This document shows positions 1 to 5,001 of a DNA stretch of 5,001 bases, in pieces. Location of the stretch: NCBI GenBank assembly GCA_913064755.1, contig CAJYBQ010000302.1, forward strand, positions 1-5,001, written 5' to 3'. The notes beneath the pieces were generated by a model. It was given only the letters and a program-made list of their open reading frames with translations, was not told the DNA's origin and did not search any database. A program made the translations under genes and the position numbers. Every line of letters starts with the position of its first letter. The first letter of the stretch is position 1. Source of the DNA: an uncultured Alphaproteobacteria bacterium (lineage in GTDB: Bacteria; Pseudomonadota; Alphaproteobacteria; Minwuiales; Minwuiaceae).

Positions 1-39
1 TCGGCGCCGGCGCTGCCGAGATCGCCGGTCGGGTTGCAG

Positions 40-96
40 TGGGATATGCTAGGAATGATTGTTCATTGATCATGCAATGTTGTATTTGGATTTTTG
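40..96 (+). promoter_or_regulatory. Candidate promoter/operator region of the operon
   Basis: This leader is clearly richer in A and T than the flanking sequence, as expected upstream of an operon. A hexamer TATGCT (45-50) matches four of six bases of a -10 box, but no good -35 box lies at the right distance. An inverted repeat CATTG-N6-CAATG (64-79) lies 17 bases before the ATG of the first gene and could be a repressor or activator site. Five-base arms can arise by chance, so this is a weak call. No regulator gene is visible in the window. Confidence 0.25.
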
Positions 97-978
97 ATGA
101 GCACCCGCCTTAACGTGTGTTGTCTCATCGTGGAGGAAGGTCACGGGACGCTGGCCGCCGATTCATTCGAACACCTGGAGACGCTGGGCGGCGGTGATGT
201 GCGTGCCGCGATCCGTGCCGGGCGTTACCGGGGGCATACAGCCGGACTGGCGCCGGGACGACTGCAGACCAATCTCGCCATCCTGCCGTTGGCGATGGCG
301 GGGGATTTCGAACGGTTCTGCCATCTCAATTCCCGGCCATGCCCGCTGGTCGGCATGACGGAACCGGGCAGTCCCTTGAGGCCGGGGGTGGGCGATATCG
401 ATCTGCGCACCGACGTGCCGAGCTACAACATCTATCGCGACGGCATCCTGGCGGAGACCGTGTCCGACATCACCGGGTACTGGCGCGACGACCTGGTGGG
501 TTTCGCGCTCGGCTGTTCGTTCACCTTCGAACAGGCGCTGCTGGATGCCGGCATTCCGATGCACCACATCACGGCCGACCGCACGGTGCCGATGTATCGC
601 AGCAGTATCGAAACCACCGCTGTCGGTCCGTTCCGAGGCGGCATGGTGGTCTCCATGCGCTACATCGCGCCCGACCTGGTGGACCTTGCAACGCAGGTCA
701 CGGCCGCATTCCCCTGGGCCCATGGTGCCCCGAACCATGTCGGTGACCCGGCCGGTATCGGCATCGGCAACCTCTCCGCACCCGACTGGGGTGACCCACC
801 CTGCGGCCCGGACGGCGATGTACCCGTCTTCTGGGCCTGCGGCGTGACTCCTCAGAATGCGCTGATGAACGCGCGACCGCCGATCTGCATCACCCACACG
901 CCGGGTCGCATGCTGATCGCGGATATAGGCGACAAGACGAACGCACTCCTGAATCAGAAACTCAAACAGGGAAGATAA
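97..978 (+). CDS. DUF1445 putative hydro-lyase (YcsI / D-glutamate cyclase-like)
   Basis: The 293-residue product carries the conserved blocks of the DUF1445 putative hydro-lyase family (D-glutamate cyclase superfamily): AGLAPG followed by TNLAILP, RPCPLVG (80-86), TEPGSP, GCSFTFEQALLDAG (139-152), PMYRS, FRGGMVVSMR (179-188), HGAPNHVGDPAGIGI (209-223), FWACGVTPQ (245-253) and THTPGRM (266-272). No signal peptide or membrane segment is seen, so it is probably cytoplasmic. In the family, the eukaryotic relative catalyses D-glutamate to 5-oxo-D-proline; bacterial members are mostly untested. Its gene ends four bases before dctP, so they are probably co-transcribed. ATG 97 has only a weak site (TTGGA, 86-90); a TTG lies just before it at 94. 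The first ~34 residues have no counterpart in typical members, which begin near DVRAAIRAG, so a later start (GTG 130 or 199) is possible. Family assignment is firm; the reaction is inferred. Confidence 0.93.
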   Translation: MSTRLNVCCLIVEEGHGTLAADSFEHLETLGGGDVRAAIRAGRYRGHTAGLAPGRLQTNLAILPLAMAGDFERFCHLNSRPCPLVGMTEPGSPLRPGVGDIDLRTDVPSYNIYRDGILAETVSDITGYWRDDLVGFALGCSFTFEQALLDAGIPMHHITADRTVPMYRSSIETTAVGPFRGGMVVSMRYIAPDLVDLATQVTAAFPWAHGAPNHVGDPAGIGIGNLSAPDWGDPPCGPDGDVPVFWACGVTPQNALMNARPPICITHTPGRMLIADIGDKTNALLNQKLKQGR

Positions 979-982
979 CAAC

Positions 983-2020
983 ATGAAAAAGATAGCAATG
1001 ATTGCTGCCGCCCTGGCAGTGACGGCAACCGCGGCATTCGCCGAGAACACGGTTGTGGTCAAGGGTGTCGGCACCTGGGGTGGCCTGACCAACTACAAGC
1101 AGCACGAAGGCCCGTTCTGGAATGAACGGATTGCCAAGGCGTCCAACGGCTCCATCATCGGGGACATCAAGCCGCAGACCGAACTGGGTCTGAAGGGCTT
1201 CGAGATCATGCGCCTGGTGAAGAACGGCGTGTTCGACTTCGCCTTCGGCCTGCCGGGCTATGTCGCGGCGGAGAATGCGATCTTCGAAGGCGGTGACCTG
1301 TCGTCCGTCACGCAGGACATCGAGACCCAGCGGAAGGTTGCGGATGCCTATTTCCCGACCCTCGAGGCCGCCTTCGAGAAGTACTACAACGCCAAGCTGA
1401 TGATGCTCTACCCGTTCCCGAGCCAGATGCTGTGGTGCAATGGCGAGGTCAACAGCATCGCCGATCTGAAGGGCAAGAAGATCCGCGTCTATGCCACCAC
1501 GCTCGGTGATTTCGTGGAAGGCGTTGGCGGTACTTCCGTGACCGTTCCCTTCGCGGAAGTCATTCCCGCCCTTGAAAAGGGTGTTGTCGATTGTGGCATC
1601 ACCGGCACCATGGCCGCCTACCAGGCCAAGTGGCACCAGGTCGCCACGCATGCCTTCACGCTGCGTGTCGGCTGGGGCCTGGCCTTCGGCGCGATGAACA
1701 TGAAGAAGTGGAATTCCATGTCCGCCGACCAGCAGGCGCTGCTGAAGAAGGAAATCGCGACCCTGACCGACGAGATGTGGGCCAACACCGCAGCCGAGGA
1801 TTCGATTGCCGTCAGCTGCATCACCGGTGGCAAGTGCGATATCGGGGAGCCCGGTGCCATGGTGCTGGTCAAGCCGTCTGCTGCTGATATTGCCGCGCGT
1901 GACAAGATCGCCAACGAAGTGGTCCTGGCCCGCTGGGCCGAGCGTTGTGGTGCGGATTGTGCCGCCAACTGGAATGAAACCGTCGGCAGCCTGCTGGGCC
2001 TGACGGCGAAAGCCAACTGA
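983..2020 (+). CDS. dctP: TRAP transporter solute-binding protein, DctP family
   Basis: This 345-residue periplasmic receptor should capture the substrate and deliver it to the DctQ-DctM membrane pair. A Sec signal peptide is clear: Lys2-Lys3, a hydrophobic stretch to Phe19, and a likely signal peptidase I site AFA|EN after Ala20. The mature length of ~325 residues fits DctP proteins. The block KGKKIRV...VPFAEVIPALEKGVVDCGITGT (around 164-210) is the family core; Arg168 corresponds to the arginine that binds the substrate carboxylate in most DctP receptors, so the ligand is probably an organic acid. Six cysteines (152, 204, 279, 285, 322, 326) remain in the mature protein and could form disulfides. 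The start is fixed by AGGGAAG (968-974), eight bases before the ATG, and by the signal peptide. Pyroglutamate-binding DctP proteins are known in Bordetella pertussis; with a 5-oxoprolinase downstream that ligand is attractive here but unproven. Confidence 0.95.
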   Translation: MKKIAMIAAALAVTATAAFAENTVVVKGVGTWGGLTNYKQHEGPFWNERIAKASNGSIIGDIKPQTELGLKGFEIMRLVKNGVFDFAFGLPGYVAAENAIFEGGDLSSVTQDIETQRKVADAYFPTLEAAFEKYYNAKLMMLYPFPSQMLWCNGEVNSIADLKGKKIRVYATTLGDFVEGVGGTSVTVPFAEVIPALEKGVVDCGITGTMAAYQAKWHQVATHAFTLRVGWGLAFGAMNMKKWNSMSADQQALLKKEIATLTDEMWANTAAEDSIAVSCITGGKCDIGEPGAMVLVKPSAADIAARDKIANEVVLARWAERCGADCAANWNETVGSLLGLTAKAN

Positions 2021-2025
2021 GCAGA

Positions 2026-2050
2026 CAGACCGGGCGGCGAGTGCCGTCTG
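2026..2050 (+). promoter_or_regulatory. Hairpin 1 directly after dctP
   Basis: CAGAC (2026-2030) pairs with GTCTG (2046-2050), and GGC (2033-2035) with GCC (2043-2045), giving eight pairs with a two-base bulge and a seven-base loop. It begins six bases after the dctP stop codon. No run of T follows, so it is not a standard intrinsic terminator. It is the first of three hairpins in the dctP-dctQ spacer and may protect the 3' end of the dctP message. Confidence 0.45.
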
Positions 2051-2058
2051 AACTGACG

Positions 2059-2076
2059 GGCTGGTGCAAGCCAGCC
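2059..2076 (+). promoter_or_regulatory. Hairpin 2 in the dctP-dctQ spacer
   Basis: GGCTGG (2059-2064) pairs perfectly with CCAGCC (2071-2076) across the six-base loop TGCAAG. The stem is short but all six pairs are Watson-Crick and five are G-C. It sits between two other hairpins and has no T-run behind it. Confidence 0.4.
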
Positions 2077-2085
2077 GACCGTGGG

Positions 2086-2116
2086 TCCGGCCATCCCCTG
2101 CAACGGGATGGCCGGA
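2086..2116 (+). promoter_or_regulatory. Strong 12-bp hairpin between dctP and dctQ (mRNA stabiliser/attenuator candidate)
   Basis: TCCGGCCATCCC (2086-2097) pairs without mismatch to GGGATGGCCGGA (2105-2116) around the seven-base loop CTGCAAC; one G-T wobble can extend the base. This is the strongest stem noticed in the window. The bases after it (TGCCCCACACC) lack a T-run, so full intrinsic termination is unlikely. Known precedent: hairpins after binding-protein genes in transporter operons keep the 3' end of that message stable or cause partial termination, so the receptor is made in excess over the membrane parts. That role is inferred here. Confidence 0.6.
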
Positions 2117-2141
2117 TGCCCCACACCACCTGAACATTTCC

Positions 2142-2147
2142 GGGGGA
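2142..2147 (+). promoter_or_regulatory. Ribosome binding site of dctQ
   Basis: GGGGGA lies six bases before ATG 2154. It decides the start: the frame is open further upstream to a GTG at 2064, but that start would run through the hairpins and add 30 residues unlike DctQ N-termini. Confidence 0.7.
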
Positions 2148-2153
2148 CGTGTC

Positions 2154-2714
2154 ATGCTGCGCCTGATCGACGCCACCCATCGCCTTTCGCGTGTGCTTGT
2201 CTGGATAGGCGGCGGCATGATCCTGCTCTCCGCCCTGCTGGTCACGCTCGAGATATTCCTGCGCAAGTTCGCGAATATCAGCCTTGGCGGTGCCGACGAG
2301 ATATCCGGCTACGCGTTCGGCGTCGCCACCACCCTCGGCTTCGCCTATGCCCTGTTCGAACGCGCACACATTCGTGTCGATGCGCTGTTCCTGGTGCTGC
2401 CGCGACCGGCCAAGATCGTCCTGAACTTCCTGGGCCTTGCCCTGCTGACCGGCTTCGCCGGGGTCATTGGCTCCATGGCCTGGGACATGGTGGCCGACAC
2501 GATTTCGCATGGTTCCCGCTCCATCACGCCGATGCGCACACCTCTGGCCTGGCCACAGATACCCTGGCTGGCCGGCTGGCTGTTCTTCGTGCTGTGCGGG
2601 TGCCTGCTCTTTCTTGCAGCCCTGATCAGCATCCTGCGCGGCGACAGCGCCAGCGCTGACCGCCTGATCGGGATGAAGACCCTGGACGAGCAGATAGAAG
2701 ACGAGACGGTCTGA
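2154..2714 (+). CDS. dctQ: TRAP transporter small membrane subunit, DctQ family
   Basis: The 186-residue product has the four-helix pattern of DctQ subunits: approximate membrane segments 14-36, 50-68, 86-110 and 136-161. The family signature is visible after the first helix as LRKF, then DEISGYAFGVATTLGFAYALFERAHIRVD (48-76), with the typical Glu49, Arg70, His72 and Asp76. DctQ forms the inner-membrane complex with DctM and helps dock the loaded DctP receptor. The last ~12 residues are acidic (TLDEQIEDETV) and should be soluble. Length is normal for the family. It is separated from dctP by a structured 133-base spacer, but its TGA overlaps the dctM ATG by one base (TGATG), pointing to translational coupling of the two membrane subunits. 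Substrate is not readable from this subunit. Confidence 0.95.
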   Translation: MLRLIDATHRLSRVLVWIGGGMILLSALLVTLEIFLRKFANISLGGADEISGYAFGVATTLGFAYALFERAHIRVDALFLVLPRPAKIVLNFLGLALLTGFAGVIGSMAWDMVADTISHGSRSITPMRTPLAWPQIPWLAGWLFFVLCGCLLFLAALISILRGDSASADRLIGMKTLDEQIEDETV

Positions 2715-3997
2715 TGCTCACGAAAACCCTGGTCATCCTGCTCGCACTCATCGCCCTTGCGGTCCCCGTTGCCGCTGCGCTCGGCTGGCTCGGCCTGACC
2801 CTGCAATATCTGGAAAGCCCCATGCCACTGCACCGCGCATTGGGTGACATGGTGTGGCAGACCGGAACCGATTTCCTGCTGGTAGCCATCCCCATGTTCG
2901 TGCTGCTGGGCGAAATCCTGCTGCGGGCCGGTATCACCGAGCGCATGTATGACGGCATGGTCAAATGGCTTGGCTGGTTGCCCGGTGGCCTGATGCACGC
3001 GAACACGGGATCCTGCGCCCTGTTTGCCGCCACTTCCGGCTCGTCTGTGGCGACCGCGGCCACCATCGGCACCGTTGCCATCCCGCAGATCGAGAAGCGC
3101 GGCTACAACGAGCGCCTGTTTCTCGGCACCATCGCGGCGGGTGGCACGCTCGGCATCCTGATCCCGCCGTCGATCAACCTGATCCTCTACGGCCTGCTGA
3201 CCGACACGTCGGTACCGGAGTTGTACCTGGCCGGTTTCATTCCAGGCTTCATGCTGGCGGCGCTGTTCATGGTCACTGTCGTGATCCTCTGCCTCTACAG
3301 GAAATCCTGGGGCGGGGAGAAGATCACCGTGACATGGGCTGAGCGGATCGCCGCGCTGCCGGCACTGCTGCCGCCCATAGGTATCTTCCTCGTGGTGGTC
3401 GGATCGATCTACACCGGTCTCGCCACCCCGACGGAGGCCGCGTCGCTTGGCGTGGTGGCCGCGCTGATCCTCGCGGCGTCCAATCGTACCCTGACCCTTT
3501 CGATGCTGCGCGGCGCGCTGGAAGGGACCATGCGCACGACGTCGATGATCATGCTGATCATCTTCGCTGCCGTGTTCCTGAACTTCGTGCTGTCGATCAT
3601 CGGCCTGACGCAGGCCCTGGCCGACTTCGTGACCAGCCTGGGGCTGACGCCGATGCAGACCATGCTGATGCTGATCGCCGTCCTGGTGGTGATCGGCTGT
3701 TTCATGGAAACACTGTCCATGCTGCTGACCACGGCCCCGCTGATCACGCCCATCGTGGTGGCCCTGGGGTTTGATCCCGTGTGGTTCGGCATCCTGCTGA
3801 TGGTCCTGCTGGAGACCGCGCTGATAACCCCGCCGATCGGCATCAACCTCTACGTGGTGCAGGGTGTCCGCGAGAAGGGGCAGTTGTCCGATGTCATGAT
3901 CGGCGCGGCACCCTTCGTCCTGACCATGTTTGCAATGATCGCAATGCTGCTGGTCTTCCCCGAGATAGCACTCTGGCTGCCCGGGCTGTTCTACTGA
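2714..3997 (+). CDS. dctM: TRAP transporter large membrane subunit, DctM family
   Basis: This 427-residue, strongly hydrophobic protein has the length and motif order of DctM subunits, the sodium-coupled substrate channel of TRAP transporters. Seen in order: an N-terminal helix, IPMFVLLGEILLRAGITERMYD (about 59-80), FAATSGSSVATAATIG (104-119, first re-entrant hairpin region), GTLGILIPPSINLILYG (about 144-160), IYTGLATPTEAASLG (with TPTEA at 238-242), ETLSMLLTTAPLITPI (second hairpin region), LITPPIGINLYVVQG (370-384) and GAAPF near the C-terminus. These two inverted halves form the elevator transport domain in known structures. The start codon overlaps the dctQ stop and lacks a strong Shine-Dalgarno site, so translation probably depends on dctQ. 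The gene appears intact. Transport of an acidic substrate with sodium ions is the family rule; the actual substrate is inferred from neighbours. Confidence 0.97.
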   Translation: MLTKTLVILLALIALAVPVAAALGWLGLTLQYLESPMPLHRALGDMVWQTGTDFLLVAIPMFVLLGEILLRAGITERMYDGMVKWLGWLPGGLMHANTGSCALFAATSGSSVATAATIGTVAIPQIEKRGYNERLFLGTIAAGGTLGILIPPSINLILYGLLTDTSVPELYLAGFIPGFMLAALFMVTVVILCLYRKSWGGEKITVTWAERIAALPALLPPIGIFLVVVGSIYTGLATPTEAASLGVVAALILAASNRTLTLSMLRGALEGTMRTTSMIMLIIFAAVFLNFVLSIIGLTQALADFVTSLGLTPMQTMLMLIAVLVVIGCFMETLSMLLTTAPLITPIVVALGFDPVWFGILLMVLLETALITPPIGINLYVVQGVREKGQLSDVMIGAAPFVLTMFAMIAMLLVFPEIALWLPGLFY

Positions 3998-4041
3998 TGC
4001 CTGGAACCGAGAATGTGACGAACGCGATGTGCCCGACAATG

Positions 4042-4047
4042 AAGGAG
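4042..4047 (+). promoter_or_regulatory. Ribosome binding site of the 5-oxoprolinase gene
   Basis: AAGGAG lies nine bases before ATG 4057. It favours 4057 over the in-frame ATG at 3997, which overlaps the dctM stop by one base but lacks such a site and would add 20 residues not seen before the family's usual MWQFWxDRGG start. Confidence 0.75.
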
Positions 4048-4056
4048 ACGAGATCC

Positions 4057-5001
4057 ATGTGGCAGTTCTGGGTAGATCGGGGCGGGACCTTCACCGATGT
4101 CGTCGGGCGCCGTCCCGATGGCTCCGTCGTGACGCACAAGGTGCTGTCGGAAAATCCGGAACGGTATCGCGATGCCGCGGTGCAGGGCATTCGTGACCTG
4201 CTGGGGCTGAAGCCGGGAGACCCGATCCCGTCCGACAGGATCGACGCCGTGAAGATGGGCACCACCGTCGCCACCAACGCGCTGCTGGAACGAAAGGGCG
4301 ACCGCTGCCTGTTCGTGACCAATCGCGGGTTCCGTGACGTGCTGCGCATCGGATACCAGAACCGGCCCGACCTGTTCGCGTTGAAGATCGTGTTGCCCGA
4401 AATGCTCTATGACGGCGTCATCGAGGTGCCGGGGCGTGTCGATGCGGCGGGGGTCGAACTGCAACCGCTGGACCTGGACGCCGCGCGGGAAGGGCTGCAG
4501 GCCGCGTTCGACGATGGCATACGTGCCGCGGCGATCGTGTTCATGCACGGCTATCGCTTCACGGACCACGAAAGGGCCGTTGCCGCCCTGGCGCGCGAAA
4601 TCGGCTTCACCCAGGTTTCCACCAGTCACGAGACCAGCCCGCTGATGAAGATCGTCAGCCGTGGCGACACCACCGTCGTGGATGCCTACCTGTCGCCGAT
4701 CCTGCGTCGCTATGTCGACCAGGTCTCGGAGGAACTGGGCGACGTGCGCTTGATGTTCATCCAGTCGAATGGCGGGCTGCCGGATGGCCGGCTGTTCCAG
4801 GGCACGGACGCGATCCTGTCGGGCCCGGCGGGGGGCGGGGTGGGCAGGGTGCGGCGGCGTGTCGGGGTGGCCCGAGGTAGCGCCCGCGCGCAGCACGCGC
4901 AGAGGCTTCTGCAGCGCGGGTGTGATGCCGATGGCGATGTCCAGAATCGTGTCCTCACCGGGATCACCTGCTTCCTGCGCGGGGTAGCCGGTGATGGCGT
5001 A
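4057..5001 (+). CDS. ATP-dependent 5-oxoprolinase / hydantoinase A-type N-terminal part, disrupted near 4854 (partial)
   Basis: The frame stays open to the window edge (315 codons). Residues 1 to about 266 match the N-terminus of single-chain 5-oxoprolinases (~1200-1300 residues; ATP + 5-oxoproline to glutamate) and HyuA subunits: MWQFWVDRGGTFTDVVGRRPDG, LSENPERYRDAAVQGIR, KMGTTVATNALLERKG (66-81), TNRGFRDVLRIGYQNRPDLF, MHGYRFTDHE, RGDTTVVDAYLSPILRRYV, FIQSNGG and SGPAGG (255-260). DRGGTFTD is the first ATP phosphate loop of this ASKHA-like fold. The opening resembles the long single-chain form more than stand-alone HyuA. Homology then stops: the GFDMGGTSTD motif expected within ~20 residues of SGPAGG is absent in all forward frames, and the rest is Arg-rich (from about 4855). 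The true product is therefore truncated, fused or a chimeric assembly. Placed last, it would act on the substrate imported by the TRAP genes. Confidence 0.85.
   Translation, partial: MWQFWVDRGGTFTDVVGRRPDGSVVTHKVLSENPERYRDAAVQGIRDLLGLKPGDPIPSDRIDAVKMGTTVATNALLERKGDRCLFVTNRGFRDVLRIGYQNRPDLFALKIVLPEMLYDGVIEVPGRVDAAGVELQPLDLDAAREGLQAAFDDGIRAAAIVFMHGYRFTDHERAVAALAREIGFTQVSTSHETSPLMKIVSRGDTTVVDAYLSPILRRYVDQVSEELGDVRLMFIQSNGGLPDGRLFQGTDAILSGPAGGGVGRVRRRVGVARGSARAQHAQRLLQRGCDADGDVQNRVLTGITCFLRGVAGDGV
4830..4849 (+). other. G-quadruplex-forming motif at the oxoprolinase break
   Basis: Four G runs of 6, 4, 3 and 3 bases are separated by loops of only one (C), one (T) and two (CA) bases. This fits the canonical four-run rule, and such short loops favour a stable parallel quadruplex. 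The tract encodes the end of SGPAGG and the first residues after it, exactly where family resemblance is lost. Whether it folds in the cell is not shown. Confidence 0.6.
4855..5001 (-). other. Unassigned tail with minus-strand coding character
   Basis: No forward frame continues the 5-oxoprolinase. Read on the minus strand from 5001, one frame gives a balanced peptide with pieces such as ITGYPAQEAGDPGEDTILDI and GITPALQKPLRVLRAG. In 4861-5001, G/C at third positions is 38/47 in this minus frame against 34/47 in the forward frame. No stop ends the minus frame before the oxoprolinase, so if it is a gene fragment it too is cut at the junction. I do not recognise the family. The sample is short and the frame could be an antisense shadow. 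Confidence 0.25.

Noticed and set aside
1..113. Tail of an upstream gene or start of a divergent gene
   Set aside because: Forward frames end at 67-69 or 111-113 and a minus frame starts at 73, but all give about 22-37 residues without recognisable motifs and the minus start has no ribosome site. Not enough to call.
163..1092. 309-residue minus-strand frame opposite the DUF1445 gene
   Set aside because: It is the antisense shadow of a strongly conserved forward gene and is rich in Arg, His and Gly without motifs.
2086..2116. Intrinsic transcription terminator
   Set aside because: The stem is strong but no T-run follows, and dctQ-dctM are functionally tied to dctP, so complete termination is unlikely.
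2064..2153. Longer dctQ starting at GTG 2064
   Set aside because: It would translate through the strong hairpin, adds a non-family N-terminus and has no ribosome site, whereas ATG 2154 has GGGGGA at good spacing.
962..2266. 434-residue minus-strand frame opposite dctP
   Set aside because: It is antisense to a gene with a signal peptide, ribosome site and DctP motifs, and has no recognisable domain of its own.
2345..4039. 564-residue open frame on the minus strand
   Set aside because: It lies opposite dctQ and dctM, which have clear family motifs. Its translation is dominated by His, Gln, Arg, Asp and Gly with no domain, as is typical of antisense frames in GC-rich genes.
4831..5001. A single frameshift in the G-rich tract as the cause of the lost oxoprolinase homology
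   Set aside because: The other two forward frames also lack GFDMGGTSTD or any later family block and soon reach stop codons.
1..5001. CRISPR array, tRNA/rRNA genes, insertion sequence or phage genes
   Set aside because: No regularly spaced repeats, tRNA-like folds, transposase motifs or terminal inverted repeats were seen on reading both strands.

Overview
The window is one co-directional, GC-rich (+ strand) gene cluster with bacterial, most likely proteobacterial, character. The evidence is high G/C at codon third positions, Shine-Dalgarno sites, tight gene spacing and a three-gene TRAP transporter. The genus cannot be told from the sequence.

Layout. Bases 1-96 hold a short, partly AT-rich leader with a weak candidate promoter and a small inverted repeat. 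Next comes a DUF1445/YcsI-type putative hydro-lyase, in the D-glutamate cyclase superfamily (97-978). Four bases later begins a tripartite TRAP transporter. It comprises a DctP-type periplasmic binding protein with signal peptide (983-2020), a DctQ small membrane subunit (2154-2714) and a DctM large membrane subunit (2714-3997, overlapping dctQ by one base). A 133-base spacer between dctP and dctQ carries three consecutive hairpins, the last a 12-bp stem. After dctM lies the 5' part of an ATP-dependent 5-oxoprolinase/hydantoinase (start 4057), whose recognisable sequence stops near 4854 inside or just after a very G-rich tract. The last ~145 bases do not resemble the family in any forward frame and look more like coding sequence on the minus strand.

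How the genes fit together (inference). DUF1445 proteins are linked to 5-oxoproline chemistry: the eukaryotic relative interconverts D-glutamate and 5-oxo-D-proline, and Bacillus subtilis ycsI lies beside the PxpABC 5-oxoprolinase genes. Pyroglutamate-binding DctP proteins are known from Bordetella pertussis. A TRAP transporter between a DUF1445 protein and a 5-oxoprolinase is therefore best read as an uptake and catabolic operon for 5-oxoproline, D-glutamate or a close cyclic amide, ending in glutamate. The families are well supported; the exact substrate is not.

The main anomalies are the hairpin array, which probably sets the dctP to dctQM expression ratio, and the abrupt loss of 5-oxoprolinase homology at a predicted G-quadruplex tract. 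The second may be a real rearrangement or an assembly join.
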